57,224 bases of DNA from Lacticaseibacillus porcinae (GTDB lineage: Bacteria; Bacillota; Bacilli; Lactobacillales; Lactobacillaceae), in NCBI RefSeq assembly GCF_003946305.1, contig NZ_RHNS01000017.1, forward strand, positions 1 through 57,224. Direction: 5' to 3'. The first letter of the stretch is position 1. The number at the start of each line of letters is the position of its first letter. Positions 34,365-43,991 of the stretch are shown here, in pieces. The notes under the pieces were generated by a model. It was not told the origin of the DNA and made no database searches. It saw nothing but the letters and a program-made list of their open reading frames with translations. The translations under genes were made by a program, and so were the position numbers.

Positions 34365-35450
34365 ATGATGTCACAACCAGGACCTCAACGCTATATTGCT
34401 GCGCCTGGGGCATATCAAGAATTACCTGAATTTTTGCATAGTTTAAAGGTCAAACGCGTCTTATTTTTGCATGGGACTCGTTCACTGAAGGCGGCAAAAC
34501 CTTATTTACCAGATTTGACAGCAGAATTTGAAGTGACTGATGTGCTGTTTGGTGGTGAGTGTAGCTACGTTGAAATCGATCGGATCAAAGCCATCGCCGA
34601 GCAACATCATGTCGATGCGGTGATCGCCTTAGGTGGCGGCAAAGTGTTGGACACCGCCAAAAGTGTGGCCACTGGGACACCACTATACACGGTGTTTATC
34701 CCAACGCTTGCCAGCAATTGTGCCCCTTGGTCAGCTTTGAGTGTGCATTATCATGAAGATGGGTCGCATGACGACTTTAAAGTGTACAATGAAACGGCCA
34801 ATTTGTTGTTGTTTGAGCCGCAAGTGATCTTGCATTCACCGATCGACTACTTTATCGCTGGGATCGCCGACACCTTGGCCAAGTATTATGAATCGGAATT
34901 GATTTTTGACCAATTGCAACCAGAGGATTACACCGTGGCCTTGACCTTATCGCAACAATCGGCAAAGCTATGTCGGCAGATCTTGTTAGATTCAGCGATT
35001 CAAGCGGTCAAGGATATGCAAGCCGGTCAGTTGACACATACTTGGCAAACCGTTGCTGAAACCGTGATCGTCACGGCTGGGACTGTCGGTGGTTGGGGGG
35101 ATGAATACGCCAGAGCCACAGGCGCACATTCCATTCATGATGCCTTGTGCGAATTTCCTGAAACCGTGAAATTATTGCATGGACACAAAGTCGGATATGG
35201 GATCTTGGTGCAATTAGCTTTGGAGCATCACGAAACTGAAATCATCAAATTGCTCCCATTTTATCGGACGCTAGGCGTGCCAACAAACTTTGAAACTCTG
35301 GGGTTAGGGGCTGTCGACCAACGCGTTGACCAACTGGCTGAATATGCTGCAGATCCTAGTACCACAATGCATTTGATCCCAGTTGATACCAGTGCAGCGG
35401 CTGTCGCCCAAGCGATTCGTCGAGTTGAAGTGATCACCCGTCAACATTAA
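34365..35450 (+). CDS. Iron-containing (GldA-like) alcohol dehydrogenase
   Basis: A 361-residue NAD-dependent metal-ion alcohol dehydrogenase, closest to glycerol dehydrogenases. NAD-binding ALGGGKVLDTAKSV lies near residue 89. Metal ligands are Asp in IADTLAKYYE near residue 168, His in GAHSIHDAL near residue 250 and His in LLHGHKVGYG near residue 268. The ATG at 34365 is preferred since the AGGGG sits right against an earlier ATG at 34356. It follows metQ directly and so lies in the Met T-box unit; its substrate there is unclear. Confidence 0.85.
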   Translation: MMSQPGPQRYIAAPGAYQELPEFLHSLKVKRVLFLHGTRSLKAAKPYLPDLTAEFEVTDVLFGGECSYVEIDRIKAIAEQHHVDAVIALGGGKVLDTAKSVATGTPLYTVFIPTLASNCAPWSALSVHYHEDGSHDDFKVYNETANLLLFEPQVILHSPIDYFIAGIADTLAKYYESELIFDQLQPEDYTVALTLSQQSAKLCRQILLDSAIQAVKDMQAGQLTHTWQTVAETVIVTAGTVGGWGDEYARATGAHSIHDALCEFPETVKLLHGHKVGYGILVQLALEHHETEIIKLLPFYRTLGVPTNFETLGLGAVDQRVDQLAEYAADPSTTMHLIPVDTSAAAVAQAIRRVEVITRQH

Positions 35451-35456
35451 AGAAGC

Positions 35457-35503
35457 AAAACGAGCCACCTTTCAATCACATCGATTGAAAGGTGGCTCGT
35501 TTG
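35457..35503. terminator. Bidirectional terminator after the Met operon
   Basis: A perfect 17-bp stem (ACGAGCCACCTTTCAAT with its complement), A-run on one side and TTTG on the other, shared by the convergent operon and ABC-F gene. Confidence 0.9.
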
Positions 35504-35512
35504 TTGCGAAAT

Positions 35513-37456
35513 TTATTCGAATTCTTCTAGTTGTAGCGACGCTTGTTCCCAAGCGTCTTCTGCAGCACTGGCTTTTTCATTCAGTGCGTCGAGTTGGGTT
35601 TGGAGCTCTTGCATTTTGACATAGTCGCTGAGGACTTCAGGCGCCGTCATTTGCTCTTGTAAGTCAGAGACTTGTTGATCCAGGCTTTCCATTTCGGCTT
35701 CAAGCTTTGCGACTTCGCGTTCGAGTTTGCGTTGGGCGCGTTGTTGATCTTTAGATTGTTGATAGTTTTTGGCGGCAGTTGGCGCTGCGGCAACTTCTGG
35801 TTCTGCGGCAGCGGCAACTTCTGCTTGTTCAGCTTGCTTTTCCAGCAATTTCTCTTGGTAGTAATCCCAGTTCCCTAAGAACATGGTGCCGCCTTCAGGT
35901 TCGATTTCAACAATGCTGGTGGCCAGTTCATTAATGAAGTAACGGTCATGTGACACGAACAACACGGTGCCTTCAAAGTCTGCCAGTGCAGATTCCAACA
36001 CTTCTTTGGAATTGATGTCCAAGTGGTTAGTCGGTTCGTCTAACACTAAGAAGTTGTCATGTTTCAATGAGAGCTTCGTCAATTCCAAACGGGCTTTTTG
36101 ACCGCCTGAAAGATCAGCGACAGTTTTGGTGATGTCATCAGCGTCAAACAAGAAGGCGGCTAATGCAGAGCGTACTGCTTGTTCTGGCATCGTCGGGTGA
36201 TCATCCCAGATTTCATCAAGCACCGATTTGTTCCAATGCAATTGATGTTGGTCCTGATCGTAGTACCCCGTGGTGACGTTGGTGCCGAATTGTGCTTGTC
36301 CTTTCAAAAAAGGAATTTGTCCGAGGACTGATTTCAATAATGTCGATTTTCCGACGCCGTTTTGTCCGATAATGGCAATGCGATCGCCTTTATTCACTTG
36401 GAAGTTGATCGGGCCGGCCATTGGTTGATCAGCTTCGTAGCCAACAGTGGCATCTTGTACTTTTAACACTTCATTGCCGCTAGTCGTTTCTGGGGTAAAG
36501 CGGAAGTGCACGGTTTTCTCGCGGCCTTGAGGCTTGGCGAGGACATCCATTTTCTCCAGTTGTTTGCGACGGGCTTGGGCTTGTTTCGTCGACGAGGCAC
36601 GGACAATGTTTTTGTCGACGAAATCTTGCAACTTGTGAATTTCTTCTTGTTGTTTTTCGTAAGCTTTCCAAGCTAAAGCTAAGTTGTCGGCTTTTTGCTT
36701 GAGGTAGCCAGAGTAGTTGGTTTTGTAGTGAATCGACTTAGAAGGGGTCAGTTCGTAAAGTTCAGTGACCACATGATCTAAGAAGTATTGGTCATGGCTG
36801 ACGGTGAGAATCGCGCCAGGGTATGTTTTCAAGTAACCTTCTAACCACGTCAAGGTGTCGATGTCCAAATGGTTCGTCGGTTCATCTAAAATGATCAAGT
36901 CGTGATGTTCCAGCAATAACTTTGCTAAAGCTAAGCGAGAGCGTTCGCCACCAGATAAATTACCGATCGGCTTGTCATAAGTGGTGTCGTCAAATTGAAA
37001 ACCATGTAAGACTGAGCGGATCTCCGCTTGATAGCCATAACCGTTTTGGGCTTGGAAGTCATGTTGGATCTGATCATATTGCTTCATGACTTGATCGTAT
37101 TGGTCTTGGTTTTCTGCAAGCTTAGGATCGGCGATTTGCGCTTCTAAGTCGTGCATTCGTTTTTCCATGGCGATCAGCGGTTCGAAGATCGTTAGCATTT
37201 CCGCAAAAATGGTGCGGTTGGAATCAAGACCTGAGTCTTGGGCCAAATAACCGATGGAAACATTTTTGCTGGTGGTCACTTGACCATAGTCTGGTGGGTT
37301 GATCCCAGCAAGGATCTCAAGCAAAGTGGTTTTGCCGATACCGTTAGGGCCGACTAAGCCGACGCGAGAGCCGGTTTGCACTTCGAGGTTGATCCCAGTA
37401 AACAAGTCGTTACCGTCAAAGGTCCGCCCGACTTGTTGGGCCTGCATAATAATCAC
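35513..37456 (-). CDS. ABC-F family ATPase
   Basis: A 647-residue soluble protein with two ABC domains and no membrane part. ABC-F proteins act on the ribosome. Walker A motifs are GPNGIGKTTLL near residue 36 and GQNGVGKSTLL near residue 365; signatures are NLSGGERSR and DLSGGQKAR. The linker between them contains the P-site interaction stretch, and the last 90 residues form a coiled coil. The GTG at 37456 follows AAAGGATGA and gives MIIMQAQQ, the common family start; an ATG at 37447 is possible. It resembles YdiF-type housekeeping members more than resistance proteins. Confidence 0.9.
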   Translation of the reverse strand: MIIMQAQQVGRTFDGNDLFTGINLEVQTGSRVGLVGPNGIGKTTLLEILAGINPPDYGQVTTSKNVSIGYLAQDSGLDSNRTIFAEMLTIFEPLIAMEKRMHDLEAQIADPKLAENQDQYDQVMKQYDQIQHDFQAQNGYGYQAEIRSVLHGFQFDDTTYDKPIGNLSGGERSRLALAKLLLEHHDLIILDEPTNHLDIDTLTWLEGYLKTYPGAILTVSHDQYFLDHVVTELYELTPSKSIHYKTNYSGYLKQKADNLALAWKAYEKQQEEIHKLQDFVDKNIVRASSTKQAQARRKQLEKMDVLAKPQGREKTVHFRFTPETTSGNEVLKVQDATVGYEADQPMAGPINFQVNKGDRIAIIGQNGVGKSTLLKSVLGQIPFLKGQAQFGTNVTTGYYDQDQHQLHWNKSVLDEIWDDHPTMPEQAVRSALAAFLFDADDITKTVADLSGGQKARLELTKLSLKHDNFLVLDEPTNHLDINSKEVLESALADFEGTVLFVSHDRYFINELATSIVEIEPEGGTMFLGNWDYYQEKLLEKQAEQAEVAAAAEPEVAAAPTAAKNYQQSKDQQRAQRKLEREVAKLEAEMESLDQQVSDLQEQMTAPEVLSDYVKMQELQTQLDALNEKASAAEDAWEQASLQLEEFE

Positions 37457-37563
37457 AGTGATGTCATCCTTTTCTTCAATGTTCTTGGTAACAATATAAC
37501 ACATTCATAGATACTGTTTTATTGATGGTTGTGAATTTTTTTGCGCAAAGCAGCTGATTTGCT

Positions 37564-37591
37564 TGCGTTAGCTGCGCAAAGCGGTTACTAT
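37564..37591 (+). promoter_or_regulatory. Probable promoter of rex
   Basis: TTGCGT at 37564 and TACTAT at 37586 with 16 bases between. A TTGTGAA half-site at 37530 with a poor partner (GCGCAA) could be a weak Rex operator, but it is not convincing. Confidence 0.4.
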
Positions 37592-37666
37592 CGAATGGAA
37601 AGCATGAACGCTGATTCACAAAAGCTTCGCGCAATGCTGAACAAATTGTAGGAGGTACAGCACCCA

Positions 37667-38323
37667 ATGGCAGAAACGATCATTCCAAAAGCGACCGCAA
37701 AGCGTCTACCCTTATATTACCGGTATTTGACGTTTTTAGCGAATTCAGGTACCACCAAAGTCAGCTCGACAGAGTTATCAGAGGCGGTTAAAGTCGATAG
37801 CGCCACGATCCGTCGTGACTTTTCATATTTTGGCGCATTAGGGAAACGAGGCTATGGTTATGACGTTCAGTCATTGATCACCTTCTTCAAAAAGATCTTG
37901 AATCAAGATCGCCTGACTAACGTCGCCTTAGTGGGGGTCGGGAATCTCGGCCATGCGTTACTGAACTACAACTTCCGCCAAGCCAACAATATTCGCATTT
38001 CTGCTGGCTTTGACGTCAACCCAGACATTGCTGGCACCATTCAAAGTAGTGTCCCGATTTATCCGATGACCGAGTTGGTCAAGCAACTCAAAGAACAACA
38101 AATCGAAATCGTGATTTTAACGGTACCGACTGATGCGGCGCAAGCCATCACCGATGAACTGGTGAAAGCTGGGATCAAAGGGATCATGAACTTCACGCCA
38201 CTGCGGATCTCAGTTCCAAATTACGTCCGTGTCCAAAATGTTGATCTTGCCACCGAATTGCAAACCTTGATCTACTTCTTGGAACATTACGGGCCAACGT
38301 TGCAAGAAACAGACGAACAATAA
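37667..38323 (+). CDS. rex: Redox-sensing transcriptional repressor Rex
   Basis: Winged-helix repressor (218 residues) that leaves its DNA sites when NADH rises. The DNA-binding domain has [14 protein letters not shown] and [14 protein letters not shown] near residue 42. The Rossmann domain starts with [16 protein letters not shown] near residue 86, followed by the dimerising C-terminal helix. AGGAGGT precedes the ATG. It sits upstream of groESL and next to an ABC-F gene, as in many lactobacilli. Confidence 0.95.
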   Translation: MAETIIPKATAKRLPLYYRYLTFLANSGTTKVSSTELSEAVKVDSATIRRDFSYFGALGKRGYGYDVQSLITFFKKILNQDRLTNVALVGVGNLGHALLNYNFRQANNIRISAGFDVNPDIAGTIQSSVPIYPMTELVKQLKEQQIEIVILTVPTDAAQAITDELVKAGIKGIMNFTPLRISVPNYVRVQNVDLATELQTLIYFLEHYGPTLQETDEQ

Positions 38324-38330
38324 AACCATT

Positions 38331-38377
38331 AGCCAGTCGTTGACCTCAATTTTGAGGCGCAGCGACTGGCTTTTTTT
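38331..38377 (+). terminator. Terminator after rex
   Basis: AGCCAGTCG...CGACTGGCTTTTTTT with an inner CCTCAA/TTGAGG stem. The 38378-38650 remainder shows no gene or clear signal. Confidence 0.88.
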
Positions 38378-38650
38378 GATTCCAGAGCCATCCGAGGCGC
38401 GTTGCTTCAACAAACGCGACGATGAAATCACTTATTGGTGTAAGAATGAGCAAACAAAATAGGCTAATTGTGCAGAATTTTCGGCCTATTCGACAAGATG
38501 GTTGGCGATCACTCGTTTTGTGCAATCGATTTTGATCGGTGAAATTCAGTAGTACAGAAAACGCGATGTTGTATTAAATGATATCGCTTTTAGCGTTGTT
38601 TCGTCTGATATCGATGACTTGAGACGATACATCAGTGACGGTAATTCACA

Positions 38651-38692
38651 AACAAATAGGGCGCAGCGCGTTGGCGCTGGGCCCTATTTGTC
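38651..38692 (-). terminator. Terminator after the LCP gene
   Basis: On the minus strand AAATAGGGC...GCCCTATTTG, with an inner CAGCGC/GCGCTG stem. Confidence 0.8.
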
Positions 38693-38694
38693 GC

Positions 38695-39771
38695 TTACAG
38701 ATCTGGATTGTAAATCGTGTAAGTTTGATCGACATTGGTGTTCCAAGAGAAGCCGCTGTTGGCGGCATTTTCTTTGACGTTTTCGTTGTTGATGGTTTCA
38801 GACTTCAACCCAAGCGCCGCGCGTAATTCGTCAGAGACTTTTTGCATTTCATCAGTGGAAGGCACTTGATAATCTAAGTAGCTGCCGTACAAGCTGGAAT
38901 AAACGCTAGCGGCTTGCCCTTGCAAGGTGCCGGTGGTGACGGTTTTGGCGGCGGAGCGATAATTCATGAAAATACTTTGCATGTCGTCAAAGGTCAAGTT
39001 GGTTTGAATATTGGAAGAAACGGTGTTGAGCAATTTGGTGAAGTTGGTCAAACTGCTGAAGGATACCGCTTTTTTCAAAATCGCTTTGATCACTTGTTGT
39101 TGACGTTGCTGGCGACCGTAATCGCCTTGAGGATCTTCATGGCGCATCCGCGCATAAGCTAATGCATATTTACCAGAGAGATGCATTTTGCCTTTGGTGA
39201 ATTGGAAGTTCCCAGAATATGCGTCTTTAAAGGAGAAAGGCACATTGACATCGATACCGCCGACAGCATCGACGACTTTCTCCAAAGCGCCCATGTTCAC
39301 GGTCAAGTAGTACTTGATCGGGACATTCACTAACTTGGATACGGTGTTGATCGCCATGTCTGAGCCGCCGACGTTATAAGCGGCGTTGATTTTTTGCATG
39401 TTGAACGATTTGGTGCCGATCAACTGGGCGACGGTGTCCCGTGGGATCGACACCATTTTAGTGGTGTGTTTCTTCGGATTGACCACGGCAATGATCATGG
39501 TATCGGAGTTACCTTTATAAGTCCGCCCGAAAGCCCCAGTGTCCACCCCGAGCAACAAAGCGGCAAAAGGTTTCTTATTGGCAATGTCGGTGGCGACTTT
39601 TTGAGTTTTTAAGCCGGAATAAGTACTGTCGATGGCATATTTGGCTTGGCTGTACAATCTCAGGCCATAAGCACCTGCTGAGAAAATTGCGACGGCTAAC
39701 ACCAGCCATAGCCACTTGAGCCAAGGCTTTTTTGAATGAGGTTGTTGCCGGCGAGAACTACGCGTTTGCAT
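38695..39771 (-). CDS. LytR-CpsA-Psr family wall polymer transferase
   Basis: Attaches teichoic acid or other anionic polymers to peptidoglycan (358 residues). After a basic N-terminus a membrane helix spans residues 20-40, and the rest lies outside. LCP marks are ALLLGVDTGAFGRTY near residue 70, DTMIIAVVNPKKH near residue 84, SIPRDT near residue 100, INAAYNVGG near residue 118, and RMRHEDPQGDYGRQQRQQ near residue 210. It stands alone on the minus strand, divergent from groES. Confidence 0.92.
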   Translation of the reverse strand: MQTRSSRRQQPHSKKPWLKWLWLVLAVAIFSAGAYGLRLYSQAKYAIDSTYSGLKTQKVATDIANKKPFAALLLGVDTGAFGRTYKGNSDTMIIAVVNPKKHTTKMVSIPRDTVAQLIGTKSFNMQKINAAYNVGGSDMAINTVSKLVNVPIKYYLTVNMGALEKVVDAVGGIDVNVPFSFKDAYSGNFQFTKGKMHLSGKYALAYARMRHEDPQGDYGRQQRQQQVIKAILKKAVSFSSLTNFTKLLNTVSSNIQTNLTFDDMQSIFMNYRSAAKTVTTGTLQGQAASVYSSLYGSYLDYQVPSTDEMQKVSDELRAALGLKSETINNENVKENAANSGFSWNTNVDQTYTIYNPDL

Positions 39772-39857
39772 GGTCGCCCTCCTTTATATTATCCCTAGTG
39801 TACCGCGGGTAGGGGCCTCATTGAAAGTCACAACCATTTTTTTAAGAAAATCGAAAA

Positions 39858-39884
39858 TTAGCACTCTCGAAGGAAGATTGCTAC
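39858..39884. promoter_or_regulatory. CIRCE operator, upstream degenerate copy
   Basis: TTAGCACTC, nine bases, GATTGCTAC: 7 of 9 bases match in the right half. Probably a second HrcA site. Confidence 0.7.
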
Positions 39885-39891
39885 AAAACAC

Positions 39892-39920
39892 TTGCATTCT
39901 AACTTAAAACTAGTTATAGT
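39892..39920 (+). promoter_or_regulatory. Promoter of groESL
   Basis: TTGCAT at 39892 and TATAGT at 39915, spacer 17. It is flanked by the two CIRCE copies. Confidence 0.8.
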
Positions 39921-39931
39921 AGCAGTTGTGG

Positions 39932-39958
39932 TTAGCACTTAGGAATGTAGAGTGCTAA
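39932..39958. promoter_or_regulatory. CIRCE operator, downstream copy
   Basis: TTAGCACTT, nine bases, GAGTGCTAA: one base off the consensus. HrcA repressor site directly after the promoter. Confidence 0.95.
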
Positions 39959-39994
39959 ATAAATAAAAAAACAAATGTTTATGGAGGGATTGCC

Positions 39995-40279
39995 TTGTTA
40001 AAGCCATTAGGAGATCGCGTCATCGTTCAAGTTGTTGAAGAAGAAGAACAGACTGTTGGTGGGATCGTGTTAGCCAACAACGCGAAAGAAAAGCCTCAAT
40101 CCGGTAAAGTCGTAGCTGTCGGTGCAGGCGAACGCACACCAGAAGGTAAAGTGTTAGCCCCTAGCGTCAAAGTCGGCGATGTCGTGGTTTATGACAAGTA
40201 TGCAGGTTCTGAAGTGAAGAACAACGGTGAAAAGTATTTGGTCTTGCACGAAAAAGACTTGATGGCCATCGTTGACTAA
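39995..40279 (+). CDS. groES: Co-chaperonin GroES
   Basis: Seven-subunit lid of the GroEL cage (94 residues, full length). The TTG start follows GGAGGGA by 8 bases and begins [10 protein letters not shown]. The mobile loop is [13 protein letters not shown] near residue 20, and the end is [12 protein letters not shown]. It is controlled by the two CIRCE sites and is 38 bases ahead of groEL. Confidence 0.98.
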   Translation: MLKPLGDRVIVQVVEEEEQTVGGIVLANNAKEKPQSGKVVAVGAGERTPEGKVLAPSVKVGDVVVYDKYAGSEVKNNGEKYLVLHEKDLMAIVD

Positions 40280-40308
40280 AACTTTTTGAAAAAAAATTTA
40301 TGAGGTGA

Positions 40309-41943
<1,635 letters not shown>

Positions 41944-41974
41944 TCTAGCTGATCATATGATCAGATAAAAAATG

Positions 41975-42017
41975 ATCCGGTATCATCTGCAAGTTGCAGG
42001 TGATCCCGGATTTTTTG
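41975..42017 (+). terminator. Terminator after groEL
   Basis: ATCCGG-ATCATCTGC pairs with GCAGGTGAT-CCGGATTTTTT. A perfect 16-base palindrome (CTGATCATATGATCAG, 41949) precedes it. 42018-42161 is otherwise empty. Confidence 0.88.
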
Positions 42018-42161
42018 TGTTGAAAATAAGGTGTTATTTTCAATGCAGTAGTTCATATCCGATTTCACGAGAAAATGTATTTATTTATATTTAGCGACAG
42101 TGGGAAAGCAATGTGGCAGCAAGATCAACGCTAACCATCTGAATAGCTACGAAGACAACAC

Positions 42162-42580
42162 AAAATCCACGAAACTAGGGCTAATTTCGTGGATTTCAAT
42201 ATCCGATTACGTTCATATCGCTATTAAGTATCAGGTGGGTGTCTGCGTAGCCTTGGCTTATTGTACCTTAGCCGCTTTGATCGCTAATAAGCTCTGCATT
42301 GCCGTTTACTTACAGGCTTCACCTGCTTCTCATGTCGCCATGAGGCAGTACTTCCGCGTATACCTGGTTTGCGTCCACCAAACGAGACACTTCAGTACCG
42401 GCACTCTGGTATCAGAGAGCCAGCCATTAGAGTCACCTCACCTGACTGCGGATCGCTCTTCCTCGGTTTGCGAGGCACTTCCCCTCGTTGCGAAGTAATA
42501 CTGACGACGTAGCCTTAGCCGCCCCTTCCTCCTCGATACCGCTTACAAGATAACACCATAAAAAATTAAAGTCCAGCATT
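42162..42580 (-). ncRNA. Candidate large structured RNA of unknown family
   Basis: Read on the minus strand, GTATCgAGG near the 5' end (42539-42531) pairs with CCTGATAC near the 3' end (42235-42228), closing a 310-base domain. Inside lie hairpins such as CTCATG-GCGA-CATGAG, CAGG-TGAAG-CCTG, CCTCG-CAAAC-CGAGG, CTCTG-ATAC-CAGAG, GTTTG...CAAAC and GCTTATT...AATAAGC. A terminator follows (42196-42162, ATCCACGAAA...TTTCGTGGATTTT). A possible promoter is TTAGTG-17-TACAAT near 42610-42580. There is no credible reading frame. It lacks RNase P, tmRNA and 6S signatures, so the family is unknown. Confidence 0.65.
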
Positions 42581-42822
42581 TTATTGTAAAGGTTTTGTAT
42601 CGTGACACTAACTATTCTTTATAAATAAAGTGTAATTATAGCAACTGACGTTATATTGGTATATGTGTTTCTAAGATTTGAAACTTTTATTTTCCAGGTG
42701 AAAACTTGACACCCCGATTTGCGACAGTCACGGTAGTTAAAAGTCGTTTTGTTTGCGCTGACAAGGGCGTAGGGTGTATATTGACGGCATACCAACGAAT
42801 TGTTGGATGGGGGGAAGACGCG

Positions 42823-43095
42823 ATGTTCAAACACCAAAAACCAGATATTCAAGTGCTTGCAGCCTTAACTGCTGCGGTATCAGTGACCAAGGCTTGGCCG
42901 CAAGTTCAAGCATTGTTGGTCAGTTTTACCAAAGAGTATCAACAAGGCAAAGTATCACCCATTGGCATCGGCGTTTTTTCTCGGCGGATCTCGCATGTGA
43001 TCTATACCCGCGACTACAACGTGCCGACTGAGTTATTGACGTTATTGTCGTTGCTCAACCAATCCCAAAGCTCTGCAGATCCCAGTTGGTCGTAG
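42823..43095 (+). CDS. Small protein of unknown function
   Basis: A 90-residue soluble protein that I do not recognise. The ATG at 42823 follows GGGGGGAAG by 6 bases; upstream in-frame residues have no binding site. It has an Ala/Val-rich helix near residue 11 (VLAALTAAVSVTKAW), then a helical stretch with KEYQQGKVSP and a C-terminal Leu/Ser region. No signal peptide or membrane segment is clear. It is divergent from the structured RNA and 34 bases upstream of the next gene, so they may be co-transcribed. Confidence 0.65.
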   Translation: MFKHQKPDIQVLAALTAAVSVTKAWPQVQALLVSFTKEYQQGKVSPIGIGVFSRRISHVIYTRDYNVPTELLTLLSLLNQSQSSADPSWS

Positions 43096-43129
43096 GGTTG
43101 TGCTACAATTAATTTAAAGGAGTGATTCG

Positions 43130-43486
43130 ATGAAACTGATTGAAAATCCCATTCGCTTGAATGCGAGTTTGCATAAAATGTTGCCATACACCATGCGCTA
43201 CTTATTCGGTCAACACAACGGCACGGTTAAAACGTTCCGGTTGTACACTTTAGGTTCAGTCCATGTGCATTACGTAGAAGGCTTCAGTAAAACTGATGTG
43301 ATCTTGACGCAAGAAACTCGCCAGATCAAACAAGCTGAAATTGATTTTATCGTCGACAAGTTGTTTACCCCTGAACAAAAGGCGCAACTAAAAATCGACG
43401 ATGAAGCCAAAGCCACAGTTGAAGCCAGCGCGAAGCGGAAATTACCATTCAAAGACATCGTGATCATTGAATTGGCGAACGCGTAA
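43130..43486 (+). CDS. Small conserved-looking protein, possibly DUF1827-like
   Basis: A 118-residue protein with a good AAAGGAG 8 bases before the ATG. The strand-rich first half (TVKTFRLYTLGSVHVHYVEG near residue 28, then DVILTQETRQIKQAEIDFIVDKLF) recalls DUF1827 proteins of lactobacilli, which have an unknown role. The C-terminal third is Lys/Ala-rich and ends KDIVIIELANA. The DUF1827 link is a weak resemblance by eye, not a match. Confidence 0.65.
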   Translation: MKLIENPIRLNASLHKMLPYTMRYLFGQHNGTVKTFRLYTLGSVHVHYVEGFSKTDVILTQETRQIKQAEIDFIVDKLFTPEQKAQLKIDDEAKATVEASAKRKLPFKDIVIIELANA

Positions 43487-43500
43487 CCGCAAAATAATCC

Positions 43501-43569
43501 CGTCGAACCAACCTTGTTGGGGAGCAGGATTTTTTTGCGCAGTGCAACGGAGCAGGATTTTTTTGCGCA
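43501..43569 (+). repeat. Duplicated terminator tail
   Basis: A terminator (CCAAC-CTT-GTTGG with a T7 run) ends the small gene. Its last 21 bases, beginning GGAGCAGG and ending GCGCA, occur at 43521-43541 and again, identically, at 43549-43569. Confidence 0.8.
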
Positions 43570-43579
43570 CGCAGGCGGG

Positions 43580-43762
43580 CATTTGAAATTGGGACTCCAG
43601 CTGGCCGGCGCGACGTGGAGAGGGTCCAAGGGATTGTCTAGCCGAGGTGTGTCGCTTCGCTCCCCACTCGCCGGATCTTTCCCTGCGGAATATCATAAGC
43701 GATAAATCGCTAACGATATTCTCACCACGTCGCACTGGCCAGCTTCCGCCCAATTTCAAATG
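43580..43762 (-). repeat. Palindromic element, copy C (inverted)
   Basis: 183 bp. Read on the minus strand: outer arm CATTTGAAATTGGG with its complement, GGAAGCTGG, helix GACGTGG/CCACGTC, side hairpin ATATCGTTAGCGAT/ATCGCTTATGATAT, core CCGCAGGGAAAGATCC. The last part reads CAATCCCTTGGACCCTC, diverged from the usual TTTCCCGAGG. The 43763-43991 remainder has only the kimA promoter area (TAGAAT near 43952). Confidence 0.87.
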
Positions 43763-43991
43763 ACGTTGGCGACGGACTGAATCAGCGACCGCAACGCCTT
43801 GTTCATCTGTATTGCGACGATATGGCGATTTTCTGAAATTTCACAGGGATCACCGCGAATTATTCAGTGAATTATCATTTTAGCGATATCATGCGTCAGG
43901 ATTTTAGATTGCGCACAAAGTCTTTGTAGCTTTTCAGAAACTGGTGCGCTAGAATAGCTTCTGTTTGATTTTTTGAAAATGGAGAAACGAC

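Noticed and set aside
37529-37548. Rex operator upstream of rex
   Set aside because: Only one half-site (TTGTGAA) is good; the other half is too far from consensus and the spacing is wrong.
42100-42498. 132-codon open frame over the structured region
   Set aside because: It runs opposite to the RNA, has no binding site, crosses the terminator stem and has a Cys/His-rich composition unlike a real protein here.
42162-42580. Candidate RNA as RNase P RNA, tmRNA or 6S RNA
   Set aside because: The conserved blocks of RNase P (GAGGAAAGTC, ACAGAA..GGCTTA), tmRNA ends and tag frame, and the 6S bubble layout are not present on either strand.
43764-43991. c-di-AMP riboswitch ahead of kimA
   Set aside because: None of the conserved blocks of that riboswitch can be found in the 230-base leader, although kimA in other bacteria has one.
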